Part shown: positions 1 through 11,126 of the stretch, one piece after another
How the letters are laid out: each line of letters opens with the position of its first letter
How positions within the stretch are numbered: the first letter of the stretch is position 1
From: Membranipora membranacea
Lineage: Eukaryota; Bryozoa; Gymnolaemata; Cheilostomatida; Membraniporidae
DNA length: 64,000 bases
NCBI GenBank assembly: GCA_914767715.1
Contig: OU612067.1
Coordinates: 11,842,001 to 11,906,000 of the forward strand
Direction: 5' to 3'
Program-made: the position numbers and the translations under genes
Notes under the pieces: generated by a model
Told to the model about the DNA's origin: nothing
Database searches by the model: none
What the model saw: the letters and a program-made list of their open reading frames with translations, nothing else

Positions 1-617
1 TAAACCAACGACAACTCAAGATTCCTCGAGGAAGCTGTATAGGCCATTTCAGTTTACAAGATGTTTAGTCTCACTGAAGCCAAAACAAAACCTGTTGCAA
101 TGAAGGTACCGCCTCCAATTGACTGTTAATTCTCTCGGCTCACCCTGTGTATTCCTGTTCTGTGAGATAAACCAGTGGATCATATACTAAAGACACCAGG
201 CCAAGGAAGTGATTAGTGTGTTTATTTCATCGACGCTTCCAGCTGTAGTTGAGATACCTAAAAAGAAACAATGGATGGAATCTTATGAAATCTGAAGCTA
301 AAAAAATTAATATAGATTGCCTGGAATAAAATAGGCAAATTGCCTCTCTAGTAATTAATATGTGGAATTCTTAGCTGGCTTGATGTTAAAACCGATTGGA
401 CACCTTCAGTGAGTTATATCCTTTTTTTTGTTGTCTGATGGTTTATGACGCTTGATATAATTCCGAACGTTTAGACTTAGGACTACCAACAAGTAATTAT
501 CCAAAGGTCTGTCACAAATCTCAGATATAAAAGTTTAACCCAGTTAGAATTCGGATTGTTGGTTTCATTGTGGTGCTTGAACAATGACAATAAAAATTCA
601 CGTAGTAATATTCCTAC
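1..617. other. no gene recognised
   Basis: AT-rich sequence with no convincing exon or repeat. It lies downstream of the minus-strand exon that ends near 618, so it may be an intron of that gene, which would continue beyond the left edge of the window. Confidence 0.5.
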
Positions 618-1674
618 CTTTATGTTTGAGTTCTTGTTTCACCTCAGCTAGATTGCTGTTAGATGGATAGAGAGATCGCAGAAGACCGTACTCCTCGAGA
701 TTGTGTAAAGTTTTATCCATGATCTGTTGCAGGGAATAGGCACGTCCATAAAGCTCATTAGTTCTTGTTACTATCTCTCCCTTGTCGTTGATAACTTTCA
801 CTGTTACTGATACGGGCACAATCGGTGTGCCAATGTCCCACTCTTCACTGGCTATCTTATCTTTTGTATCCTGGCCGAGTGCGTCTAGCGTAGGAAAGAA
901 GTCTGTCAACTTCATTGCCATCAATATTCAGCTTTCTTTTGGCCCTTCTCTCTCGGGTTACACCCTCGTCCAGTAAAAGTCCCTCCTGGATAGCAAATAC
1001 CTTTAGGATCTGATTAGCTTTGCTGGCTTGCTTGCCATCCGATTTCATCACAGGCTGTCTCCTGGACAGTTGTGCAAAGTTAACTTTAGAGCCCCGCTCT
1101 TCCAGTATTTGTTTGATATCTGCTGTGACGGCCGCTCTGTCAAACTGGTAAATATTAGGGTTGATTGGAGTACGCTTTCGTGTTAGACCGTTGGCTCTCT
1201 TGAGAGTGATGTCTCGCCTAGCATTGGTGACCTGGTTATAACTTTGTTTATGTCTTAATATAGCTTGATTAGTCTCTTGTAGTATGCTCTCTTATAACAG
1301 CAGCTGTTTTTTTTAGTATTTCTGAGTCAGATCTGTTTAGTTTTTCTTTGACGATATTTTCTTTGTCTGTCAATACTGATGTGCCCCACAGGGCTTCAGA
1401 CTGCATATTTACTGCTGCAGTTACCTTTTCGAGATAATCAGCTCGAGAGCTAGAGCTATTTCCTATACAGGAAATTCTATCTCCATCATCCACTGCTGAG
1501 TTCACTTTGTTTTTTCTTAGCTGTAAATATATATCCCTATTGTCAGGTCTTAGACAACGCTGGCAGTTACTGAACTTGTGCTCTTTTTTTTCATCATTGA
1601 TGCTTAATGTGATCCACGATACTGTGTTGAAGTGAGCCAGGAAGGTATGTGATGAGCGAGTAGTGTAGCTTAAA
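618..1674 (-). pseudogene. unrecognised protein-coding exon with two frame breaks
   Basis: On the minus strand a long exon-like stretch starts after a strong acceptor (pyrimidine run then ACAG, first exon base about 1674) and ends at a donor-like AAAG/GTAGGA at 618. It encodes roughly 350 residues of charged, non-repetitive protein, but reading through needs a frame change near 1290 and another near 905. The N-terminal part holds a CxxC pair (NCQRC). The rest is rich in Lys/Arg/Glu and ends in a hydrophobic beta-like stretch (PIVPVSVTVKVIND). I do not recognise the family. Clean splice signals argue for a former host gene or an intron-containing DNA transposon gene. The two frame breaks argue for a pseudogene or for sequencing errors. 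The rest of the gene would lie to the left, outside the window. Confidence 0.4.
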
Positions 1675-1727
1675 CTGTAAAATAGGAAAAAAAACTGAAG
1701 GTGCATCATTGTGGACACCACAAGAAA

Positions 1728-1990
1728 ATTATTGTTATTGTCCTCCACAAAACTAAACCTAAAATCAAACTCAGTGGTACAATTAATTGTTCAGCCTGTA
1801 ACAAGTCAATTTGAAGAATAGTATTTAATCTGTCACCTGTCACAGCAGATAACAGCTTAGCAAGTACTATATTTCAAAGCACTCAATACAGATAAAATCA
1901 TGGTCAATCGAGTTGTGTAAACATTTTGCTGCCTTAGGAATGTATGCCCCAACAAAGAACATAAATGCAGGCATTGAACAATAAAAATAA
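1728..1990. repeat. direct duplicate, copy 1
   Basis: Closely resembles 3447-3700 in the same orientation. Both begin around ATTGTTATTGTCCTCCACAA and run through the same landmarks (CTCAGTGGTACAATTAATT, GTATTTAATCTGTCACCTGT). Small indels separate the copies. No coding potential is seen, so this is a dispersed repeat or a segmental duplication. Confidence 0.75.
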
Positions 1991-2348
1991 AGATTATATG
2001 CTTATTTTCTTCTACACACAAAAATATGATGACATGGGGTGTTAAAATATATACCGCAATAAAATATTAATATTGGGTAGGGGCTTGCCTCGACTGTGGC
2101 TTTGGAAATATATCTGGACCAGCAGAAGTGCTCCAGTTGTTATATCCTTCCTATTTTGTGTATGACTTGCTTTACCTGGCTATAGAAACTTATAGCAGGT
2201 GTTTATTACTGTCTTGTAATTGTGGCTAATATTTTAGAACTAAAATATTTACGAGCAACTATAAAAACTTATAGTGCACAAATATTAATATAACTACTTG
2301 TTTGACATTATATGAACATATAACTCGATTGGGTATTGACTTTGGTAC

Positions 2349-2762
2349 AGCCTCGATGCAAAACTATCAACAAACTCTGATATTCCAGAAATCCTCCTTA
2401 GATCGATATTTAGTTTCCGAGATTATATCCGTTTTTAGCCTCGATGCAAACTATCAACAAACTCTGATATTCCAGTAATCCTCCTTAGATCGATATTTAG
2501 TTTCCGAGATTATATCCGTTTTTAGCCTCGATGCAAAACTATCAACAAACTCTGATATTCCAGTAATCCTCCTTAGATCGATATTTAGTTTCCGAGATTA
2601 TATCCGTTTTTAGCCTCGATGCAAAACTATCAACAAACTCCGATATCCCAGAAATCCTCCTTAGATCGATATTTAGTTTCCGAGATTATATTCGTTTTTA
2701 GCCTCGATGCAAAACTATCAACAAACTCCGATATCCCAGAAATCCTCCTTAGATCGATATTA
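2349..2762. repeat. 88-bp minisatellite, ~4.7 copies
   Basis: Five tandem units start at 2349, 2437, 2524, 2612 and 2700 with the phrase AGCCTCGATGCAAA; one unit is 87 bp because an A is missing. Copies are nearly identical apart from a few substitutions such as TATTCC/TATCCC. The open frame through the array reflects the repeat and is not evidence of a gene. Confidence 0.95.
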
Positions 2763-3446
2763 AATAAACATTGCGCAGAAATAAGTATTCTGAATATTTA
2801 TTTTGAGTGTTTTTATTTGCTTAACTGCAAAACTGGCAAAACAAAACCTTGCTCTTCCATAAAATTGTATTAACACTAATGTAAAGGTTTGTTACACAAT
2901 GACAAGTGTTGATTGTCACTCTAAGCATTACTGGAATAAAACAGAATATATATACATATTGACAAGGTAAGAAATAATAGACAATACAAATACAAAACAA
3001 GAGTGAGTACTAAGATAAATGTCTGAGCCAGTTAGTATACTTTGTTTAATGTCAAGGGGGATAACCACCGTTTATTTGCTCGATACCACACAGTACAGGC
3101 CCTCCTAATTTGATTGTTCATATTGGGTAAAATAAATTGATTGCAACCAACTGCATAATGTTTTGCTGATTGCCAGGAATCACTTCATCCTGTTTCATGA
3201 CAATTTCACTCTGAAGCTGATTTTAGATTCCCCAATATATTTTTGGGTATATGTATATGAGATTATAGTGCCATCTCTTTAGGTAGTCAGTATAAACATT
3301 TTAAAATCCACAATTATCATGCAAGTTGTTGGACTAGACCAAAAAAATTTCCCAATTAATATATCTCAACCTGTATGAGATAATTTACTGTGTAACATCT
3401 ATAATCCATAAAATATTTACAATCACGGTGTATAATACACCATAAT

Positions 3447-3700
3447 TATTGTTATTGTCCTCCACAAAACTAATCCTAAAATCAAACTCAGTGGTACAAT
3501 TAATTAGCCAGCCTAGTAACTGTAACTAGTCAATTTGACCAACAGTATTTAATCTGTCACCTGTTTGGCAGTGCGCTGAGCAGATAACAGCTTCAAATCC
3601 AACAATACAGAAACAATGAGGGTCAATGGAGATGTGTAACCATTTGTTGCCACAGGAATGATAGGCCTCAACAATGAAAAGTTAATGTAGGCATGGAAAT
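3447..3700. repeat. direct duplicate, copy 2
   Basis: Second copy of the sequence at 1728-1990, same orientation, with short insertions such as the extra bases around 3510. The two copies bracket the 88-bp minisatellite. Confidence 0.75.
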
Positions 3701-4749
3701 CGCCAGTGACTAGAAAATTAATTCTAATGATGATTGTCTTCTCTTACATGCCAAAAATGAAGAAAAGGAATGTGTACCTGTATGTTTCGCACTGTGTTGA
3801 AACCAGTAGTGTGCTACAGTGCAGGGCCACTTAACATTAACGCTCATATTATTGGTAAAATTAATCCATTCCTACATCTGTATAATTCTGAGGTGATCAA
3901 GTATGCAACAAAAAGTCTACGAGCTGTTGCTGCAAAATTCAAAATGAAATTAGCCAAGATGACTAGGCTTATGCTTAGACCTGTTTGGTATTCTTTCAAT
4001 TATTTATCATCTCTCAGGACAGGATGATTAAAACATTGTAAAACCCAAAATTATCATATGAGTTACTGGTTTAGACGAACAGAAAACAGCTGCGATTGAG
4101 ATATCTCAACCAAGAGTGGGTGATTTACAATTTACACATAATTCATCAAAATCTCAAATTCAGAGATTACACAATATAAGGCTGTGGCACTTTTACAAAC
4201 ATCAATTAATTAGATCAGCAAAGAGTGCAACTGAAGTCTAATATACATTACATACCTATTATTTAAATGCCTCTGATGTTCTTTATGGTGCCTTCTGTAT
4301 GTTTCTTGAATAACTGGTTGCATCTGTGGATATCCGTCAATAGTTCTCAAATATCCATCATAACTTGTACAATCATTATAAAGAAGAACATGCGCATACC
4401 CGCAAATTGGGTTATAAGGTCGTCAACCAACCATTGATTATATATAAGATTTACTTTCACCAACAAATTGTAGGTAGTGGTACTGACATGTCAGGCTCAA
4501 TTTCTCAAATGAAGAGTTTACCCTATGTACTCTATTTCAGTGCGAAAAACTCACTCGCAAGCTAAGGGAGTTTCAAATTCTTACTCCGGGCTTGGAGCTC
4601 AGAAATTCTCAAGGTGCCACAATAAATGGATTATTGTACCAGCCTAGGGAATTAGGAACAAGTAATACACAATAGATTTTTTATAATCTCTTAACTCTGA
4701 TGGGCCAAGAGCAAAAGGCATCTGGGATAGTAGCCAAAATGGTTTGATG
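3701..4749. other. no gene recognised
   Basis: AT-rich sequence with only short chance frames. No splice-flanked exon or known domain is visible. Confidence 0.5.
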
Positions 4750-6700
4750 ATTGTTCAGGCTTTACCTGGCCTCAGCGATTGTATGTAAAACTGATGACAA
4801 ATATACCAAGGTCGACCATGCAGATACTAGCTCACTGACTATGCAGCAGAATATTTCACAAAGAATATTATGTGTCATTAGTGGTGAGCCCTCCAGACAC
4901 AAGGATATCTTAATCCTATACCCATCCAGCATAGTTACATCAGTGTTTTTCAATAATCAAAATATCTTGATGATTAAATACCATAGAAGATCAACTCAGC
5001 AATACACATTCGTGTTAAATTTAACCTCAAACATTTAGGTGTATTTTGAAAATGCTTCTCTCGAACAGTATCCATCGGAGCTGGCAACATCTTTGCAGCA
5101 TCCCGCCTCAGACTTGTCTGGGCAAAAATATGCAAAAATCTATTTCATAGGAAATCTGAATTGATGAAAAAGCCAAATCCATGCCAACAATGAGGAAGGG
5201 AGTTCATTGATGCCATGTTTTGGATTTTTGAAGCACAAGAAGTGAGGATGGTATCGCATAAGAATCTTCCTCCGAGCACTCTCTACTTGGTTGTGCAATA
5301 ACTCCCGGAAGAAGGTTAGCCCGGCTAGCCAAGAGTAAAGTCATCGCAACATTGTATATCTTTTTTAAAGCATGGTCCATGGTTTGGTTGAGTAAAGAGA
5401 ATGTCGATAACTGTTTTTCGACGAGGTGTCATGGTCGATTGCAGAAATGTAACTAAATTAGTAGCCAGCCGGTAGAGCCTACTGATTCAACATATGTTAT
5501 ATAACATTTTAGATGCAATATATTTGGTATAAGAAACTGGGGCACACTCAATATGGGCCATTTTTTATCAGAGCTTGGGATTGGTATACTGGATGGAAAA
5601 TAGATTTGGTCTGAGCAGGAATTACGAAATATCTAGCGCTGCATATATCAATCAAAAATTCCACCGAGTTAAAAGTTCAATTCTGACTGCACACAAATAA
5701 ATTTTAGAATGATTCTAGCTCATAATCAAAAGGCATATTAGCATCAAATAAAAGTTATAACGATTCCAAGATAGTTCCCCCACTTCACCCTTAGAATTAA
5801 TCAAATAAGAATAAAATTTTGGAGTTAATTTGACTCTTTAATCACCTTTGGCCAGTTTCAAATTACAGTTGATTCTTTTAGAGCATCGAATCACAGCTGA
5901 TGGTTCTTCAATTGGCAGGTCATTTTAGCGTCAAAATAATTTATTGCAAGGGTTAAGTAGGGGAACTATCTCAGAATCAAAACAACGCTATTTTTTTTCT
6001 GTGTGTGGATAAAAGTACAATACTACAAGACAAAAAAGAGTATCGAGTTATATTAAGATTCTGGAAATTTCTGGCTATTTATGTAGAATAGCAAAGATTA
6101 ATAGTTTTGAGTTATATGGTCATTCTGATTGAATTTGATGGATGGATTACAATCCGTCCCAACAGTCTACACTGAAAACTTAGTAACCAACAGAAATACT
6201 CTTTTGCTAAAGTTCATTTTTAAAATTTGTAAATTGCTCAACTCCTTTGATAAAAGGCAATTGAAGTTTGTTTGAAACTGTACACAATAGCATAGAAACT
6301 ACAAATATATAGGCTCTTTGCACTGCATTGCGCAACATGCCACAGCACTGATGGATGAAATAAACACTGTAATGAAAAAGTAAATCGCATTTTAAAATGT
6401 GTTAAAAAATATTTCAAACATGCCCTCAAAAGCTCATTTAGATAATGTGATGAACTGACCAGTGTGGTGCTGCCCAAACAGCAAAAAACATGAACTTGGA
6501 GATTTTTTGTTAGTTTTTGAGTTTTTTGCAGAAAAAAATAAATGAATAGCTAACTGACTGGCTAACAATCCAGTTGATCAAATGCAGTTATTCTAAATTA
6601 AAAACTTTAGGAAGTACATAGCTTTTTGAAAAGTAAGGAGGAGATAACTTCAACTGAGCATTTTTGACTTTAAATAACTGAGAGTGGTCGGGACCAGGTT
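4750..6700. repeat. long inverted duplication, arm 1
   Basis: This region is present again in reverse orientation at about 15950-16990. Matching landmarks are GGTCGACCATGCAGATAC near 4811, GAGCCCTCCAGACAC near 4885, the stretch at 6120-6450, and the end at about 6590-6700. Arm 1 holds roughly 1 kb (about 5180-6120) that is absent from arm 2, so arm 2 is an internally deleted copy or arm 1 carries an insertion. No transposase was recognised; a non-autonomous transposon is likely. Confidence 0.75.
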
Positions 6701-7549
6701 TAATATTAAATGGTGGAATTTATTGCAACATTTGATGGCGCTCTTCTTGGGAACACTTAACAAAAAAGGATGAATGAATATAATCTTATTGAATTACACC
6801 TGATGCCCCAACGCACCCATTCAAAGATCACACTCCAATATCGGCCGGAAACATTATGTTAAATTATTTTAATCAACATGCATGACCTTTCAGGGGATAG
6901 TTTCGAAAGTATTGATGAATTTGAATATTGAATATCAATCATTGATCTTAATTGATAGTGAACTCTTCTGGAGTACCAGAGATTCAATCAATGGGATGAC
7001 TCAACTGGTACTGTAGACATCAGATTATTTCCCGTTCAGCCAGTTAATGCTCCAGTAGTAATAAAGTGAGTGACTTTTGGTTATTCAATTCGACTATGAG
7101 AATTATGTTGAAAAATCTGACATCTTTAAATGAGAAGATTGAAAATATTTTGTTAATGTTACAAGGTATGATCCTGAATGTGTTTATTTGATCAAAATGC
7201 AATTCCTTGAGTTTCGTTTACCCCATGATAAATCCTAGTCTATCTTAGTACTAGGAGGATGGCTGTAATATTATCATTATCATGTTTTTATTGAGGTTTC
7301 CGTATGTATAAGTATGTTATAAACAAAGGAAAATAACAACTCTTAGACCTCATGAACAACAACAAAAAAAAAAAAGAAAGAAATGATAATCAGTTGGGAA
7401 AATGTGACTGATTGGTTTATATTACGATTTACTAAATAAATGGGGAACTGGTTGGAAATCGTTTTACCATATTTAGTCCTATATTTTGATAGGATATGAT
7501 AGGGTATGGCATGATATGATATGATAGAATGGTAATTGATATTTTGTAG

Positions 7550-7829
7550 CCAATATTTGGTTGTGATGAGCCAGAATGAAGCATCACATCGTATGAAGAA
7601 GAGAGCCTTACCTGTTGAATGCAATGTTAATATGCTTTATAACTCAACTGTTGCTTCTGCAACAAACCAGGTATGCTACATTACAGCCACATTCAAGGCA
7701 GAACAGATTAGCATTAGCGGTTTGTTGCTTATAATCGGAGATAAAGAACAAAACCTCTGTTACTACAATCAGCTGCTACAGAAACATCAACTCTATACTG
7801 TTCACATAGGATATCGAGGCATTATCGAG
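7550..7829 (+). pseudogene. copy A membrane-proximal RPTP-like exon
   Basis: An open exon of 280 bp with acceptor TTTTGTAG and donor GTAAGT. It encodes about 93 residues that align with copy B 56824-57109. It has a dibasic HRMKKRALP site about 10 residues in and conserved Cys residues. The pattern resembles the juxtamembrane ectodomain of MAM-type and DEP1-type receptor phosphatases; this is recognition by eye, not a search result. Confidence 0.7.
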
Positions 7830-8566
7830 GTAAGTGAAATGTGGAATCCTCATAAGTTATATTTACAAAATAAATTACAGACAAAAAGATACATAGATGT
7901 TTCAGATGTACAGTCTCAGTCATATCTCACCCTACTATGAAGTCATTGTAGGTTCATTTCAGATGATGTAACAATCTTCTGTGAGCAAAAACATTTCTAT
8001 ACTATATTGATTTATGTGGCTCTTAGAGAGCGAATGTCCGTTAAATCATACCTGATCCTTAATAAGTTTACCATTTTCAAACATAATTTCTCTTTACTCA
8101 GAAGAGCATTCTTTGATGTCTTCTCTTTTTTTAGGGTGACAGAGAATTCATACAATTCACAGACTCAATATCATTCCAATGTAAGTGGCATGAGGTTGGC
8201 ATGGAGGTTACGGGACACCTTTTCCTCAACCGAGCAAAAAATGGCCAAAAATATTTAAGACACAGTTTTTGCCAAAAAAAACCATAAATATTGATAGTTA
8301 GTATCTATCTCATTTTGATGAAATGCATGCCCTTGGCAAAGAAAATTTTATAATATAGTATACTCAGTTATCATAAATGATAGTCTATAATTTTGGATTG
8401 TTTTAATTACATTACATATTATATCGAAGTTACATTATTATTTTTTTATGTTATGAATTGTCATATCACATCAAAATCGATTGTACTGTTTTATGGCAAA
8501 TCGTCTAAAAGTTTCAATATTTTGATTATATCATGATTATTCATCATTATCATCACTTGTTCGCAG

Positions 8567-8770
8567 TGCTTCTTCAGAGGTGTGGTCCACCACCTGAAAT
8601 TAAAAACGCTCACATTCTTGGCTCATCAGAAGACTACAAACTTGGTGCTTAGGCATTCTATCAATGCGATACCAATATTGTCTCTGGAGAAGGAGTGCCT
8701 CCCTGCAGTGAAACACCCTCAGGACTTGACTGGTCTGAAAACACTCTTGTTTGCAAAGAGCAAAATTTGG
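8567..8770 (+). pseudogene. copy A sushi/CCP exon with in-frame TAG
   Basis: A 204-bp exon with phase 1 at both ends. It shows the four-Cys CCP pattern (QRC, FYQC, PPC, LVC) and the conserved Trp in LDWS. TAG at 8650-8652 stands where copy B has GAG. Everything downstream (transmembrane helix, tail) would be lost from translation. Confidence 0.85.
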
Positions 8771-9244
8771 GTAAGTGTTTATCACCTAGTTTTTTATTAG
8801 TTTCAACATGAAAACTTGAGTTATTCACTATGGTTCCATGCTTTGAATTTGTGGTTCACTCGAATTTCGAATGGTTAGAATCGGAATTTGATTTTAATGC
8901 CATTTTCATGGGGCGATTACTCCTGAAATCGTTACAAAATCGAACCTTAGAAACATAGTGATTGTGCAGGATGGACATTTCATTAGGAGAATAGCATTTA
9001 AACAGTGATCTCTTGTCATTATAACATCAAAATTATGGGAAACTATAATGAATTCGATAGAGTTTCGTACGGTAACGATTTTGAAACATTTTCTAATGAA
9101 TTTGTATTTTGGTACAAAATGGTATTTCCTTCCTGTTCACAAAGTTTTATCTCACTTTTCCAAAATATGTGATTTGTATATATCTACAAAATTATTTTCA
9201 ATTGTGATGCATCTAAGTGAATTTCTTTGTTGTTTTCTCGACAG

Positions 9245-9615
9245 TTCCAATACTAGTCGGAGTGTTGGTCCCAGTAATGGTTATTGTTGGGATACAAGTG
9301 CTTGTGATATACCTAAGGAAAAGATCAGAACCTCCACAGACCAGAGACAAGAAGGCATCCGATGTAACAGCAATGAGAGGTCATGGTTCTCCTCCAACTT
9401 ATGAGGATATTGAATTAAGGTTCAGTGCTCTCTCTAACACAGAATATGCTAAAGTTGTGGACATGAGAGGGAAACAAAGGAATGAGAACATGCATGAAAA
9501 CTTCATAATAACAGGTGAAGAGAAACAAAATCAGTATGAGGCACTTCAGCTATCGGCCAGTCCAGGGTCAACTGATGATGATCATCTTTATGCAGAGGCC
9601 CCACCCAAATATTGA
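9245..9615 (+). CDS. copy A transmembrane and cytoplasmic tail exon
   Basis: The terminal exon follows acceptor TTCTCGACAG. It encodes a single hydrophobic helix, a basic stop-transfer RKR, and a tail with two PPxY motifs (PPTY and the C-terminal PPKY) and tyrosines in YEDI, YAKV, YEAL and YAEA contexts. These suit WW-domain and SH2-domain docking. The frame is intact to the stop, although it lies downstream of the premature TAG of the previous exon. Confidence 0.7.
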
Positions 9616-9709
9616 CCCTCACCCTTAAGTGTAGCTCGTGTACTTGATATGAAAATCAATGGAAGGGGTTACAGTCTTATACTTATATACAGACATTTAC
9701 CCATCTATT

Positions 9710-9715
9710 AATAAA
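9710..9715 (+). promoter_or_regulatory. polyadenylation signal AATAAA for copy A
   Basis: AATAAA lies ~95 bp after the copy A stop codon, a usual 3'-UTR distance. Confidence 0.6.
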
Positions 9716-10633
9716 TATCTCTACTGAAGGTTGTCTTTCGTCTAATATATTATTGCATCCTATGAGTTTGACATCATACAACTGACCAAAAAGGTTTTGA
9801 ATGTTAAAAATGCGCTTGATGAATTTATATATTATACAAATTATCACATTTCTTTTTTTATATTTTCATACAGATAAGATAATTAACTGCTTTTTGTAAA
9901 ATCCTATAATTCTGTAGTGTGATAACAGAGAATGACATTAAATATATTATACATTACAATTTTTTTTTAGTTATAATAGGTGTCTGTGAAGCACTAATTC
10001 TGATTTAACACACTTGACCATTTGCGAAAATTTTCAAAAATGTTTCATGTAAAACCAGAATGTAACATGGATGAAGCTGTTGGAGATGGAGACAAGGCCA
10101 CCTAATAGCCAAAGGTCTTGCTAGACACCAGCAAATAGTTATAAATGTGAACTGGCAAGAAGGCACGCTCAGGCTTTGACTCTTTTCAGAAAATGGACTA
10201 TAGTATAATATTGAGAAAATAACTACAGATTCTTTGACATGTTAGATTGACAAAACATCGAACCTTGTAGTGATACCAGTACTGCTGCTGCTCCATCACC
10301 CTGCCCCCTGAAGTGAGCCATCAACTTGCCCCCTGAAGATTGCCTACTAGGCTGCACAGCCAAAGAGGCCGCTGGTTTCCCACAACTGGTCTATAGCCTA
10401 CTGAACTTAAAAACAGTGGAGACCCATATTTCAGATATATTTTGGCATCAATGGAACTCTGGTTTTAATGTCTCACAACATTTAACTCTGAATAAAACTA
10501 TAATTGTCATAACAATGACTGCAGAGATTTTTTTCCTAACTTTGACACACATACAATACTTGCTCTGTGAAGTCAAAGTTGGTATTTGAAGTTTGACGGT
10601 GTTTGAAGCTTGACGGTGTTTGAAGTTTGAAGT
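9716..10633. other. no gene recognised
   Basis: AT-rich intergenic sequence. The open frame at 10326-10589 has no recognisable domain or splice context. Confidence 0.5.
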
Positions 10634-11126
10634 TTAAAGTGCCTAGGAAAGCAAAAAAACAACCACTGTTCATATCAAAGTTTTGCCATTGCAATGAACA
10701 AAATCAAAGGGCATCATTGAATGATGTAACTTAATTTAAAGTGTGAAATTCCAGGGTTCATAAGGGTCTAGAGTATGTTATCTCCCCTGTTATGGTTAAC
10801 ACTAAAATATCTTTGACTGCGCTACCGTTGTCAGATAATATTTTTTGATAATTTCTAGTGTAAGTATAGAGCAGGCTTGTAACTGTCCTAGGTAAGCCCG
10901 GGATGGGCTTACTGTGATACGGTGAGCGGATCATCATTCAAATGTGAATCCGTGACACGGGAGATAACATACTCTGGACCCTTCTAGACCTTGGATATCG
11001 CACTTTAAATTAGGTTGCATCATTCAATTATGTCATGGCGCGAAAAAAATTACTGTTTTGGTTCATTGCAATGGCAAAGCTTTGATATGAGCGGTGGTTG
11101 TTTTTTTGCTTTCCTAGACACTTTAA
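10634..11126. mobile_element. palindromic MITE with ~170-bp inverted arms, TTAA ends
   Basis: The left arm starts TTAA-AGTGCCTAGGAAAGC and the right arm ends GCTTTCCTAGACACT-TTAA. The arms match for about 170 bp, including the phrases around CCATTGCAATGAAC and GAGTATGTTATCTCCC, leaving a central loop of ~150 bp. TTAA at both ends would fit a piggyBac-type target site, but TTAA is common in AT-rich DNA. No coding capacity. Part of the same family recurs near 59810-59955. Confidence 0.85.

Larger units (their letters stand above)
6959..9615 (+). pseudogene. receptor gene copy A, 3' part only (5 exons)
   Basis: Five exons can be placed by alignment with copy B: 6959-7065, 7550-7829, 8135-8180, 8567-8770 and 9245-9615. 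They encode the end of an FN3-like domain, a membrane-proximal region like that of receptor tyrosine phosphatases (YLVV, CYITATF, an IGD-YYNQ-like stretch, VHIGYRG), a 15-residue linker, a sushi/CCP domain with four Cys, one transmembrane helix (about ILVGVLVPVMVIVGIQVLVI) and a tail of ~100 residues. Splice phases match copy B exactly. Lesions: an extra G near 6994 shifts exon 1 (107 bp against 106 in copy B), and TAG at 8650-8652 interrupts the sushi domain. No upstream ectodomain or signal peptide is visible; repeats fill the sequence before it. The tail reads cleanly to TGA at 9613-9615. Most likely a 5'-truncated pseudogene, though the intact tail suggests recent loss. Confidence 0.75.

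Noticed and set aside
2349-2762. Regular repeats as a CRISPR array
   Set aside because: Units are contiguous 88-bp copies without unique spacers and the genome is animal.
4751-5038. 95-codon open frame
   Set aside because: Lies in the inverted duplication; the matching arm at 16.7 kb does not keep the frame.
7343-7624. Minus-strand frame opposite the copy A stalk exon
   Set aside because: Shadow of the plus-strand exon, with low-complexity ends.
8650-8652. Stop codons as recoding, selenocysteine or RNA editing
   Set aside because: The two copies have different stops (TAG, TAA) at different codons and other lesions nearby; simple mutation is more economical.
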